Shown here piece after piece: positions 13,401-24,029 of a stretch of 64,000 bases of DNA (the first letter of the stretch is position 1; the number at the start of each line of letters is the position of its first letter). The stretch is from NCBI RefSeq assembly GCF_017589495.1, contig NC_063195.1, positions 23,207,256-23,271,255 on the forward strand, written 5' to 3'. The notes under the pieces were generated by a model. It was not told where the DNA came from, did not search any database, and saw only the letters and a list, made by a program, of their open reading frames with translations. The translations under genes were made by a program, and so were the position numbers. Source of the stretch: Alosa alosa (lineage: Eukaryota; Chordata; Actinopteri; Clupeiformes; Clupeidae).

Positions 13401-15945
13401 GACTCCCTGTCTGACCAGCAACCTGAAGACAACCTCCTGCCTGACCAGCAGTCTCAGGAAGACACCCTGCCCTTACCTGTCCAGCTGACCCAGCCTTGCT
13501 CACCTGCTCCAAGTTGAGGCTGTAGTCCACACACCCCAGCCTCAGCTCCATGTCCAGCCTCAGCTCCAGGGTCAGGCTCAGAAGAGAAATAAAAGAAAAA
13601 AATGTAAAGTGATCTTTCTCTGCAGCCAATCTTTATGTTTATGCAAAGTTCATTACAGTTAAGTTTACAAGTTAATGTTTTTGGGACCTCCCCAACCTCC
13701 AGAATCCACAGTCCATCAGTCCCAGCCCCAGCCTCAGATTAGAAATAAAAGAAAAAAAGGTAAAGTGATCTTTCTCTGCAGCACTTTTCTCTGAGCCTTA
13801 TTGGCACTGCTAGACTGTGATTGGTGTGATTCTGTCAAGGTTTTTATTTTATTTTCATGTCCTACCCTCCACCCATAGCTGCATAGTGAATGACAGGGAG
13901 GCGGAGAGTGAATGACAGGCATGACGCTCAGCGGAGGTGATTGCAGTATATGTGGGCAGAGGAAGCAAAACAGTTAGGCTAGAGTGTGTGAGAAACTAAA
14001 CTCTCCAGATACCTGCAAAACAATTTGACCTGAAAGTGAGTGCCAAAAAGTTGTCGGCCTAAAATTCCTCAGATTAATTGCCCTGTAGTTTTTTGCTCAT
14101 GCTCCCATTATGCTACATAGCCTGTACCTTAAAGTAGAACCTGGATCAGTAGGCCCATAAGGATTCCCTTGGGTTGTCTTGGTTGTGAGAGGCTCTTGGG
14201 CTGCTATTCCATAGCCTACTTCATTGTGATGGTTGTGTGAATGGCTGGAATTGTAAGCTTTTACAAGAATTGGGCAATTGTATCTATTGCTTCAGTATTT
14301 TACAATGTGAAAAAGAGCACTGGCCTCCCTGGCACAATGTCAGTTGAAGGTAATTGCACTGTAACCTGTTTAAACCCAACACAAACTACATGATTAATGT
14401 TGATTCCAGATTTTGTGAAACAAAGCCTAGTAAGTTACAGGTTTACATTCATACACAAGACTTATATACTTATATACACAAGACAAATATAGCACCTTTG
14501 CACCTTTCTGCATGTTTCCAAGTCGCTCGTTTCACATGTTACAATGTAACTTTACTGTAATGGCACACCATTCATATTCAATTGAATTCAATTATATTTG
14601 CCAATTACAGCGCCAATTACAATACAATTGTCTCATGGTGCTTTACAGACAGGCGCACCCACACTCCCTTCTGGTAGTTATTTAGGGGAAAAACTTGGGC
14701 ATATCTGCAACTCAAGGGTGCGACCCAACTGCCAGGGGCCAATGAAGTACTTGTACAGTCAGTAGTTTACCAGAAGTGATAGATAACAAAATTGTCCATG
14801 GTTTTGGCAAAGCATCATCGCAACAAGATTACAAAATATTGTCCCAAAACATTATATGGTAGTCAAGCCATAGGTGGTTGTCTAAAGCTCTTGTTGGACA
14901 GTGTCGTCGTAGCCAGACAAGTTCTGGTTGGACAGCATAGTAGTTGCCAGACATAATGTTAGAGTCAGCAAGTGGGATCAGTCGTGGGGGTAGCATTTAG
15001 GTGGAGGTCATCTTGACAGTGCCATCATGGGGGGTCAGTCGCAGGGCCTCTAGGAAGGAGGAGAGTCGGTCCTGGTCTGGATCTCCTGTGAAGTTGGTTG
15101 CAGTCCATGCAGGAGGGGTTGATAACAGGGAGACAGGGAGTGAACAGCAGGCATGACACTCAGCAGAGATGATTGTAGTATATGTGGACGGAGGAAGTGG
15201 GAAGAGTAAGGCCAGTCTAGGAGATTCATACTTCACAGATATATGTGTAAAATATAGTGAGAAGAGAGAGAGAGAGTTGTACGGCATAACACATACTGTA
15301 AGAGGTTAGTGTCAGCACTCGGCTAAAGCAGCATAACTAAGATATGGTGCATGGCAGCTCAGCACCACAGCAGGGATGGTCAGTGCCCACCATGCCCCAT
15401 AGAGGCAGCGGCAGAGCCGGTCCTTCCCAACAACACCCATGAGGAGTGATAGGTCACCTTCTTTTCCTTCCAGATACAGTATATGTATTTGTATATGATT
15501 AATAGTATCTCTATAAATCTATCTGTGCATCTATCTATTTGTCTATCTATCTATAGCAAATGCTTTTAACATATACTACCATTTATTGATAACCTAGGGT
15601 TTGTTTTTCAAACGAGACTTTTTGTCTTTGTTATTTCAGGGTGTCGAAAATGCTACAATACAAAAGTGTGGCAATATGACTGTATTGTTGAGAAAAGAAT
15701 GATACAGGTAAGATCTAGAACAATATTTCTTTGTTTCTCTGATATTCTCTTCAATGTGCAATATTACTCTATAGACAGCATTCAAATGGTAAACTCATGT
15801 CTCCTGACCAGCACATATAGCCAAGTGTGAACGAGTGTCTGTATGGTCACAGTAACCACAGAAATATGATTAACTGTGTGTGTGTGTGTGTGTTTCTGTA
15901 GGATAAGGAAGAAGTTAAAGTGCACTGGATGCCTTGTTCTGCGTG
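10273..15945 (+). CDS. Candidate multi-exon gene, zinc-ribbon-like, function unknown
   Basis: Candidate coding exons are 10273-10473, 13059-13224, 13318-13603 (frameshifted), 13703-13759, 15640-15707 and 15902-15945, each bounded by AG and GT. If 13318-13603 is skipped, the phases agree throughout (0, 1, 1, 0, 2). The N-terminus has a Cys cluster, CPACQVMN then CCSAC about nine residues on, like a CxxC...CxxC zinc ribbon, followed by a basic stretch. Exon 2 contains HSWVADITLGMPL; exon 5 begins CRKCYNTKVWQYDC; exon 6 reads KVHWMPCSA. Reading past the last donor gives a stop within two codons, so the 3' end is uncertain. I do not recognise the family. Cysteines and aromatic residues in the last exons suggest another metal-binding or chromo-like fold, but that is inference. 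It may be a host gene or cargo of a transposon. Confidence 0.5.
10541..10857. mobile_element. MITE with TTAAAGGTAGG termini
   Basis: Left end TAAAGGTAGG (10541) and right end CCTACCTTTAA (10847-10857) are inverted repeats around about 300 bases. It lies in intron 1 of the candidate gene. No ORF of note inside, so non-autonomous. Confidence 0.65.
10974..11423. mobile_element. hAT-type MITE with CATACCTGTCAAC termini
   Basis: Starts CATACCTGTCAAC and ends GTTGACAGGTATG, a perfect 13-bp terminal inverted repeat. It is flanked by GCTTAATG (10966-10973) and ACTTAATG (11424-11431), an 8-bp target duplication with one mismatch. The 5' part is rich in CTCCCGTTTT-like repeats. No transposase ORF. Confidence 0.8.
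12282..12358 (+). repeat. 33-bp tandem repeat, about 2.3 copies
   Basis: Unit begins ACTGCAAAGTAGCAAAGTAA and ends CAATCTAATGG. Two perfect copies are followed by a partial third. It lies in intron 1 of the candidate gene. Confidence 0.9.
12630..12960 (+). repeat. G/T-rich degenerate minisatellite
   Basis: Strand-asymmetric G-rich tract with recurring GGGGCTTACTG, GGCAGTGTG and GTGGTGGGGG words, loosely periodic at about 50-60 bases. Several runs of three or more G could form a quadruplex. ORFs called through it are compositional. Confidence 0.7.
13059..13224 (+). CDS. Exon 2 of the zinc-ribbon-like gene
   Basis: Acceptor TTTCAG at 13053-13058 and donor GT at 13225; 166 bases, phase 0 in and phase 1 out. 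The frame is open throughout and joins exon 1 without a shift. Encoded residues include LEYMPILCIARKQR and WVADITLGMPLTEDM, a balanced composition unlike the surrounding low-complexity DNA. Confidence 0.55.
13318..13603 (+). pseudogene. Frameshifted exon 3 with a 30-bp (10-residue) coding repeat
   Basis: After the CTCAACAG acceptor, about four copies of a 30-bp unit encode D-x-x-L-P-D-Q-Q-type decapeptides. The frame entered from exon 2 stops at 13515-13517. One base out of register the sequence stays open as a QPQ-rich stretch ending QKRNKRKK before GTAAAG at 13604. The exon is 286 bases long, one base more than phase would allow, which points to a single-base indel. The end resembles exon 4. 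Confidence 0.5.
13703..13759 (+). CDS. Exon 4 of the zinc-ribbon-like gene, resembling the end of exon 3
   Basis: Acceptor CCTCCAG and donor GTAAAG. The open frame ends QIRNKRKKG, nearly the same basic motif (RNKRKK) as the end of the broken exon 3, and the downstream intron bases (GTAAAGTGATCTTTCTCTGC) are also shared, so this is a local duplication. Phase 1 in and out lets it replace exon 3 exactly. Confidence 0.5.
13885..15290. repeat. Dispersed-repeat block in the intron before exon 5
   Basis: A segment at about 13890-13965 (GAATGACAGGCATGACGCTCAGC) is matched by one at about 15130-15200 (GAACAGCAGGCATGACACTCAGC) with the same following bases, so two copies of one repeat lie about 1.25 kb apart. 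Between them, 14575-14650 carries AGCGCCAATTACAA, then GTCTCATGGTGCTTTACAG, the usual 3' UTR wording of a fish CR1/L2-type LINE. No coding exon is seen. Confidence 0.55.
15640..15707 (+). CDS. Exon 5 of the zinc-ribbon-like gene
   Basis: Acceptor TTATTTCAG, donor GTAAGA; 68 bases, phase 1 in and phase 0 out. Encodes CRKCYNTKVWQYDC then IVEKRMIQ, with a CxxC pair and a further Cys. Confidence 0.5.
15902..15945 (+). CDS. Exon 6 of the zinc-ribbon-like gene
   Basis: Acceptor TTTCTGTAG after a TG-repeat polypyrimidine-poor tract, donor GTAAGT; 44 bases, phase 0 in and 2 out. Encodes DKEEVKVHWMPCSA. If not spliced, the frame stops at 15947-15949. A TG microsatellite sits just upstream (about 15875-15893). 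No matching next exon was found before 16400. Confidence 0.45.
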
Positions 15946-16414
15946 GTAAGTACTGCCATACAGTATGTATCTATTCATGCTATGTGACCTATAAGGCGTT
16001 TGATTTATTTTACTGTGTCATGGTTTTTGAACGATATTTACATAGATACATTTTGAACTGTTGAACCACTATACATTTGCACAAAAGACAGGCTTGGTTT
16101 TATTTATGCATCAGGTGTTAATTAGAGGAAGTAGGAAAATATGACTGCATCCCCAAAAATGCCTGCCTCGACAAACCTGGTGCCCGTAATTTAATTTTGG
16201 AGTATGACCAAAATAGGTCAGTAGAGTAAATGGTTTCAAAATTGGGTGTGGCCGGCCACTAGCCACTTGCTACCAGGTCAGGTAAGCCCGCATTCCAGGT
16301 GGCCTGGCAGGTAGCACATCTAAGTGAAGGTAGGGCCAGTTGGTGTCTTCCTGTGGAAGTCATATATCTGCTTAATATCATACACTATACCGTAATGCAT
16401 CAGAAGAAGAAATC

Positions 16415-16762
16415 TCACCATTCATTCCTATCACAATGACCGTCTTGCCAGGTCCAGCAAGACACCCTGTTTTCATACATACCATAACTAACATAACAGT
16501 AGCTGTCATCCTTGCGGATTACTCCTACAACGGGACTTAGAGGTTTGAAAAACCCCTCAAACATGGCCTCTCTGTTGTGCAAGGGATGGCTGTTATGTAC
16601 TGCCTGGTCACAGCCTCCACATAGAAGCTGAGCAAGGCAGTCCCTGCAGCGTACCACAGCCTTTGTGTGCCGGCAAACCTGACAAGGTTGGCAGGGGGGT
16701 CTTTCAGCTGCCAGGTTGGCCGTCATGTCCTCCCTCGCCCTGCTCCAGTGCTCACTGGCCAC
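16415..16762 (-). pseudogene. CxC Cys-cluster domain fragment of a KDZ (Zisupton-type) transposon
   Basis: The minus-strand exon starts after an AG acceptor (16763-16764) and is open for about 115 codons. It carries an ordered metal-binding cluster: PCQPCQVCRH, then VVRCRDC, then LLCGGCDQAVH, then HPLHNRE, then GFFKPLSP. This Cys/His spacing with the PLHNR...GFF ending is the layout of the CxC-type domains found at the N-terminus of Kyakuja-Dileera-Zisupton transposases in fish and fungi (established knowledge; the match is from memory). No transposase core was found in the window, so this is a remnant or a solo exon. A B-box-like zinc finger is the alternative. Confidence 0.6.
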
Positions 16763-16900
16763 CTGTTTCCGATGTGTCTATCATGATGATGATGATGGAG
16801 ATGGTGATGCTGGCGGATCTGTCGTTATGCCAGCATCAGCCAGGAGGCACCTCAGCTTTTCAATTAAGGTGTCTGGTAACAACAAAGCAGTGCATCTAAT
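16763..16900 (-). pseudogene. Possible upstream coding scrap of the CxC element
   Basis: On the minus strand a frame reads TLIEKLRCLLADAGITTD then a Pro/Ser-rich run encoded by an ATG/TCA repeat (16791-16805), and ends in two stops. It lies directly upstream of the CxC exon. Protein-like but disrupted; weak evidence. Confidence 0.25.
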
Positions 16901-17225
16901 ATAACTGACAATAAATGTATCAATGCAATGATTGTTAATTTGACATTATGTTTTTACTTTTGTCCTGTCTCACTGGCTCATCAATAATTTGATGAACTTC
17001 ACCCAAGGTGTCCACATCAGCTGGGTTTACTGTGAGTGCAAAAAGGATTTAAGAATGTTACCCAGTTAATCAAACATTCAACATGAACCCACTATTGTAC
17101 CTGACATGAAATAGAATTCAAGGATTTTTATCTTGTGTTGGGATTATGTTGGAGAGGAGGATACAGTATTTCACATGCTCCACCAAGCCAACACCTACTT
17201 GGAGGAGCCAGGAAGTTGTGTGAGG

Positions 17226-17680
17226 AAACCCTTTCTCTGACTTTTCAAGTGCTTTTAATACAATTCAGGCCCTCATACTGCAATACAAATTAGAAGGGAT
17301 GGGACTGGATCACTCCCTGAACACTTGTTTTACAGAATACATGACAAAACGGCCACAGCACATCAGGCTTGGGAGCTGTGTCTCTGGGACGGTCACAGTA
17401 ACAAGTAACAGTACCGGTGCTCCACAGGGGACTGCGTTAGCTCCTTTCCTGTTCACACTCTATACAGCAGACATCAAATACAAATCAGAGTCCTGCCACA
17501 TGCAAAAATATTCTGATGCCACACATATTGTGGCCTGTATCAGGAGTGGTCAAGAGCAGGAGTACATGGACCTGGCGGAGGCTTTAAGAACTGGTGCAGT
17601 ATGCTGTCTCCACTTCCAACACTGCTAAAACCAAGGAGATTATGGTGGATTTTAGGAGGAAGAGGGCACCCCATCAAGTG
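17226..17680 (+). mobile_element. LINE reverse transcriptase fragment, degenerate
   Basis: Reads FSDFSSAFNTIQ (RT motif A region), then STGAPQGTALAPFLFTLYT (motif B) and KYSDATHIV, where the catalytic FADD has decayed to YSDA, then after a frameshift KTKEIMVDFRRK. This is the order expected in CR1/L2/Rex1-type fish LINEs. No endonuclease domain. Confidence 0.8.
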
Positions 17681-17689
17681 AGCTACAGT

Positions 17690-18920
17690 AGCCTACCTTT
17701 CCTTTCCCAATATTATAGTTTTAAAAAAAAATATTTATATTTTATCTGGAATTTGATTTGGCTTATGCAAATGGGTTTGTTTTGCTTCACATAATTGCAG
17801 TGATTTACGTTACCATCAGCTGGTTATAAAAGGCTGTCTCATTAAACATGTGGGGGGAAAGCACTGATTGAGCATCAGCTGATGCGGAAGTTGCTGACTG
17901 ATGGTTGCCGAGGGTGTGTGAGACGTGGCGGGACCGTTTGAAAGACAGAAATACACCGAAGATTGAAATAGCACTCCGGATTTACCTTTGTGGATTATGC
18001 CTGGGAGGAATTACTATAAAGACGCATGGATCCTGTGCAGAATGCAGAAGAGGACCGGCTCAACTACTTCGTGTTGCACATGAGGGGAATGGATCTGCAG
18101 CTAGGCCAGACGACTTCTTGCCCTTGTCATGTTGTTGCCAAAAGTCCCTTGTTCCAACTCGTAGCTTCTACGCTCCCATGGCCAGTCTTCAGCTGGTAAC
18201 GCTCGTCTCTACCGAGTCTCCTTCTATTCCGCCAGTTGTGAAGTAGCTCAAACTTTATCATAACTCCTTTCTCTTCCGAGATTCATTTAGACTTTTCCCA
18301 TATTTTATTTTCTTATGACTATTTCAATATTACCACAGATTTATGAATGATTTAAGTTTCTGTATGACTTTTTGCATTGATTTAAGCCATCACAATATAT
18401 CATTTGAGTTTAAAAGCATTTTCTGTTGGTTGTTTGTGATGGTCCCGCTTAAACATCTTAAAAATATAAAATAAGTTGGTCAGCATAGTTACACTACCTA
18501 TTTGGGGATGATATTGAATCGGTTCACGTCTACAACAATCTGTGAGTCTAGATGCAAAGAGAGATGTGCGTGCGTTAGAAGGTTACAGTTTTCACGGTCA
18601 TAAACAGGGGTGTAGTGGTAAAAGAGGTCGGTTTGGGCTACTATGAATTCAGTGAGCACCGTAGGTGGACTGCACAGCGAGGTAGCCTATGCTTATGCAT
18701 AAAATGAATTAGGAGGTTTAGGCAGAGACTGCCAAGAGGTGGATAAACTCTTTTTCTGAAATTTGAGATGGATAGGCTACGTCGGCTATACCCACCACTG
18801 CACAGCGCATAGATGCTAAGTTGGACTAGCTCTCTAAAGGAAGGGACTAAGCCGCCTATTCTTTCTGATGAGTGTGTGGAGATGCTTTAGCTTTAACACT
18901 GTGGTGGCCAGTGTATTTTT
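17690..18920. other. Unresolved insert between two LINE fragments
   Basis: About 1.2 kb separates RT motifs from the LINE C-terminal motif at 18940. The stretch 18026-18140 contains a frame starting MDPVQNAEEDRLNYF, which resembles the start of Gypsy-type Gag proteins, but it decays after about 40 codons. No confident gene. Confidence 0.35.
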
Positions 18921-18923
18921 TTT

Positions 18924-19109
18924 ATGCTGCAGTGTGCTAGAGGGGGCAGTTTGACCAAGAGGGACACCAAGCAGCAGGACAAGCTTGTTAAGAAAACTGG
19001 CTCAGTGCTGGGCAGGAGACTGGACCCACTGAAAACTCTACATCTTGAATCTCCACAGTTGACAGAGGAGATTAAGTCTTTCTCTCGATTTTTCTTTGGT
19101 TATTGGTGA
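18924..19109 (+). mobile_element. LINE C-terminal fragment
   Basis: Encodes a stretch reading QQDKLVKKTGSVLGRRLDPL, matching the KxNKLIKKASSVLGxxLDPV pattern at the C-terminus of fish CR1/L2-type LINE ORF2. Probably the tail of the same element as 17226-17680. Confidence 0.7.
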
Positions 19110-19306
19110 TGTAGACAGTCCATGTGAGTTCATCTGAAAGCTTGCACTGTCACCACAGGCTGCCGACTGGTCTTTACTGGAGTGTACCGGCTGCTGCTCT
19201 GTCTGATTCAGAGTGACCTGTTCATTGGTGAATTTGTTGACCAGACCTACTACTTGTCATACATTTGATGAAGGTGTGACTGCTTAATCATATGGATAGG
19301 AGCAGG

Positions 19307-19735
19307 CTTGGAATTTCACCATTCTGGGGGCAAGGCCACTTGGCCTTCAGTTGGGCATATTTGGTGGGGGGCACTAAGGCCACATGTCAGGGCACCAAGG
19401 CCAAAGTTAACTATACAGTAGTAGGCTATAGAAATGATCAAAGTTGTATTTAGCCTATTCACTGCAGTAGACCTGCATCACTGTATGAAACATTACAAAA
19501 ACATGAAACTTCACATATTACATAGAGCTGTAAATCATCTTATCATCTAATATTTACAGATATCTAGGCTATATATAACATTTATTTTATATTTGGCCTG
19601 TTATGAAATCATGTATTGAACAATTTAAGCACAGCTCAGCTTTAAGAAACTCAAATAGCCTACATGCATGCTTAGCATTTTGTGATCATTCAGGCTACTT
19701 TCACAAATTCTTAGTCAGCCGTCCGCTTCAACAGT
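19307..19735 (+). repeat. Dispersed repeat, copy 1 (second copy at 59475)
   Basis: Shares, in order, GGAATTTCA, CCTTCAGTTG, GCATATTTGGTG, GTCAGGGCACCAAGGCCAA, AGTAGACCTGCATCA and TTTGGCCTGTTATGAAATC with 59475-59990 in the same orientation. About 85-90 percent alike by eye. Class unknown; no ORF. Confidence 0.85.
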
Positions 19736-22467
19736 TGACGACAAAGGGCAGTGACCAAGCCTCAATATGTGACGACTAGGGGTGAGACTGTGTTGCGTTT
19801 AGTATAATATACGTCGAAATTCACATCCATTATTCTCTGTTGAATTGCTCACGGAATACTTCTCTCACATAAATCACACAGATGTCACATGAAAGAGCAC
19901 AATTGAGCTTTCAATGATATTAGCGACAAAACATTGGACACTGACATTTGCTATGATAAACGGTTCACAAACGCGTACTCAATACAGGGGCAAACCATAA
20001 GACAAAACATTGGACTGTACATGACATTTCAGCAGTGTTAATTTTTCCATTCTGCGAAATGTCCTTTTTAGTCTTTGTCATATTTAGTCATTCAAATATC
20101 ATTTTGTTAGTCAAGTTTTAGTCAACTAAAACCATCTCATTACTAAAGGTATTACAGTTTTAGTCAACATTACATTACAAACTAAAGGTATCTTAGTTTA
20201 GCAGACACATTTTTCTTTTTTTATAAAATTATTTTGATTACCATTTGAGTCAAATAGTGTTTGACATCTCAATTTTCCAACATATGTCACTCGTCTGTTA
20301 TAATTACAAGGGATCAGTATGTTTTACATTGTCCCAGTTATAGCTCGGCTGGGATTTGACCATAGACAGTAAAAGATTTGACTGGATCACTGTCATATTC
20401 GTAGACCAGGTTTTCAAAAGTGTGGTCGGGAATCAGTGGTGCCTTGCTCAAGTGGTCCGTGGAGCAGGCGTGGTAAAATATAATAAGATGAGTTGGAATT
20501 GAACCAACTTGTATGTAAAACAGTTCTGCAACACTGAATTGAACCAGTTTAAACATACAGTATTTCAAAGTGCAAAGACAATAAGCAAGGTGGTTCTACT
20601 AATTATGCTACTGTTGAAGTAGGTCTAATCTTTTTTTTTTTTTAGGTTAGTTAAGTGGTCCTGAAACTGAAAAAGTTTGAGAAACACTGTCGTAGACCAG
20701 CTCATACCAAAACCACTCCCCAAACAGACTCTCCACTTAGCCATAGCTAACTTGCTAGCTTTAACTTTCCATCTCCACAAATTGCATCATCAGTCTAATG
20801 GTAAATATCATTCATGATGAACATTTTCGTATGGACATTCTGGTGGATGTTAATTTGTATCTGGGTATGTAGCATTGTGGCATAAAGCAGGGTTGGTAAA
20901 ACCATAGGTTGCAGCAACAAACAGCGTATGAACTCATTCGAATATTTTGAAAACATAACACTAGATATTCTGTCTTCTCATTTTGTAGACGAAAAAAGAA
21001 GACAATTTTATCTTAGTTCTTATTTCATGCAAAACATTTTTCTGTACAGTAAGTCAGTGTTTCAGGACATTACTGCCGTTCCCGCCTTAGTCATTTTCCA
21101 ATTGTAAATTAACACTAGCAAATTTCTACAACTTTGAGCTGAAATTCTAATGTTATAGCCCAAAATAAGGAACTTGGTTTCCATATCAAAGAATCAAAAG
21201 TTGATCACGACATGCACAGATCAACTAGCCTGGGTTTTCCAAGCTACAGATCAACTGAGCTTTGGATAGATATTTCTACCATCATGCTTCAGGTGATCTG
21301 AATGTAACAATCATGAGACTAAAGTATTTTTCCTTCATATAGGCTTCCATAAGTATGATCACATCATACTTTCACAGATATGGGTAGCCTATACTGTCTT
21401 GAAATGAAGGCTATATATAGCCTATAGCATAATAGATTACCCTTACAATGACCAAAGAGCTTAAAATTACACTGAAAATAGCCTAGGCCTCAAAGAACTA
21501 ATATATGACTTATCTGGTTAAAAAGGGTCATAGCTTAGTATAGAGTGCAATTGTTTAGGTTTGAATATTGTTTGATGATTGTTTGATTATGGAGTAGTTT
21601 GTAGTAGCTATAGTTAGGTACTACCCTAGTTTAACTTCAAGCACTGATCAAATGCTACAGGAGAGAAAAGGCAGTGTGTAATTTCTCAATCTGTACATCT
21701 GCTTTTATAATTCCATGGTATTCTGCAACTTTCACATCTAGTCAGCGATGGCTCAAGAGAGGATTATTGTGCAAGTCTTGTCAGTGTTCTCTTAGTCAGG
21801 TTTCACTTCACTTATGAGTAACCCCTTACAAAAATAACTATAGAAATATTTTAGTGTTTTGTATATTATTAATACAAGCATGTTCACATCATACACTTTC
21901 CCAGATATGGGTAGCCTATACTGTCTTGAAAACTATATAGCCTAGTATAACAGATGGCCCTTACAATGAGCTTACTGTAATAGTAAAATTAGGCCGACAC
22001 TGAAAATAGCCTAAGCCTCAAAGGGTACCTACTGTACAATTTATTGAAGCCCTTTTAAGGTGTGATGGAATTTTACCTACAATCTTGGAAGCTAAGACCC
22101 CCCTCTTTCAATCCTAGTGACGTCCCTGTCTCTTACCATTAAAAATGTTAAATTAAAATATAGGCTGCTACTGGACATAGACCTACATACGGTCTTGAAA
22201 ACAGCATGACTGCACTTTACCACAACACCACTAGACTATATGAGCAAACCACATACGATCAATTTGACAGCACTCGCAAGTCCGAAAAAGTCGCTGCTTT
22301 GATGCGAGTGTTTTGTCTATTTACATGGGCATCCATTGGGCTAGCCTACATGGATGATACAAAGTTGGCAACTGGAATCCATGCATTTCCACTGAATTAT
22401 TTTTGGAATCTGATCCCTTATCATACCTGTTCATTCTTACTCGTTTACTTTCGACTTATCATTGACT
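19736..22467. other. Intergenic, with one internal duplication
   Basis: No coding exon supported. A hAT-like half terminus (AAAAAGTTTGAGAAACACTG) lies at about 20670-20690. The segments 21358-21495 and 21886-22024 are diverged direct duplicates (shared AGATATGGGTAGCCTATACTG and CTGAAAATAGCCTA), about 530 bases apart. The ORF at 22206-22469 shows no domain. Confidence 0.55.
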
Positions 22468-22843
22468 AAATTCAAGATGGCTGCAAAGCGCTAAACTTCA
22501 TTGAAGATACTGTCTGTATAAATCCTCTTGTAAGTAAACTACCAGTGCTTTTTCAAAGTTCTCAATGTCTTTTTTTAAATGTCAGGGCCCTCGGAAGTCT
22601 ACCAATGAAGTGTGGAGATACATTGAGCCTCATAAATGGGTGTAAAACAGTGATTTATTTGCATGGCTAGCCCGATGCGAAGCACCACTATTGAAAAAGC
22701 TGTTGGTAGCATCGGCTAACTAGCTTGCAGATTTTTTTTGAGTGCAGGGGACAAGCCGAGATGGGCTATGAGACATCACGTTCACACTCGGTATCATGTT
22801 TCAATACACTTTAGGTCAATATCACACCGGAATTCTCCTTTAA
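22468..22843 (-). mobile_element. Short DNA-type repeat inserted in the Gypsy remnant
   Basis: On the minus strand it begins TTAAAGGAGAATTCCGGTGT and ends in a segment with GCAGCCATCTTGAATTT, a unit I associate with widely dispersed fish repeats. Its first bases supply the last 14 codons and the stop of the Gag-like ORF, so the insertion truncates that ORF. It shares the TTAAAGGANAATTCCGGT terminus with the hairpin at 61961. Confidence 0.65.
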
Positions 22844-23819
22844 TTTTGCGTAGCCAGTCAAGGACCAAAAGACTAGGCCCACTACCTTTAGCTATGACAA
22901 GTCTGCCTTCAGCCCTCTGACTTCCTACTGAAATGTTCACATGTAACACCCTCAAATGAGGTATGGCCTGACCTGTGTATGTCCTTAGTTTGAGATTCGA
23001 AGGCTTAATAGGAGGTGGCTTATGTCCCCATGTCCTCCTGTAGGTCTCCTCACTGATGACCTCAACCTCAAACTTAATGTCCTGTCCTTCAACAGTCACT
23101 GTTGCATAGTAGGGCATAGGTGGTCCCTCATCTGTGTCCACTGCAAACACATTGAATGCACACGCTGCCTCTCCGTCATCTTCCTTGACGTGATGTGTGT
23201 GTGCTTGAGCCTGCCGGGATGTGTGTGTGCTTGAGCCTGACTTTGCAGCCTCTCTGTTCACGTGGTGCACAGCCACTGACTGCGATCCAGCCTGACCCTT
23301 TTGAATGTCTTTGGCATTATTTGCCGCCATTTCCATTCCGAACGATATTTCTAGCGCTTTCTTCAGTGGTGGAGTTTCCCCCAGCAAACGGCGCTGTATG
23401 GCGTCATTATTAATGCCGCATACTAATCTGTCACGAAGCATGTCATCTAAGACGTCCTTATAATCACAATGTTCTGACAGTTGCCACAATTCTGCAACAA
23501 AATTAGCTACAGACTGACCTGACTTCCGAAAATGGCTGTGAAGTTTGAAACGTTGGACTATTACTGATGGTTTTGGATTGTGGTGATTCCCGACGAGCTT
23601 GACCAGTTCAGTATAATCAATTTCCCCCGGTTTCTTTGGTGTGGCTAAGTTCCTCATCAGCTTATATGTCTTAGCTCCACACACACTCTGGAGAACGGAG
23701 CGCTTTCTAGCCTCCTCTGCAATTCTATTAGCAGCAAAAAAGTGTCCCAACCTTTCCTCATACTCTGTCCAGTCCTCGTCTCCTTCCACGAATTCACCGA
23801 TAGTCCCAAACGTAGCCAT
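22794..23819 (-). pseudogene. Ty3/Gypsy-like Gag plus protease-region remnant
   Basis: A 341-codon open frame. Residues 1-170 look like the capsid region of a Gypsy Gag (DWTEYEERLGHFF near the start, then VIVQRFKLHSHF and FVAELWQLSEHCDY). Residues about 195-215 are where a CCHC zinc knuckle is expected, but only a His/Ser-rich stretch is present. The later part (FEVEVISEETYRRTW, then LLVLDWLRKIK) is protease-like but lacks the Asp-Thr/Ser-Gly active-site triplet, apparently lost by an in-frame deletion. The last 14 codons come from an inserted repeat. Despite the long ORF it cannot encode an active protease. No pol/integrase was found on this strand. Confidence 0.8.
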
Positions 23820-24029
23820 TTGAATGCTGTGCTCTTCTCCTTATCCTTGTCGCTCCTCTACAGCCACTGGCGTTCTGATTCTCTCTTCACCGTGCTCCTC
23901 TGCACTGCTCGAGCTTCCACTCATGAAGATAGTCGCCTAAAGTTCGCTAGCTAGCACACTGTTTTTAGCTAACACTGAAAACAAAACGCGATGGAAAAAC
24001 AATTCAAGTTCACCTCGTCGCCAAAAATA

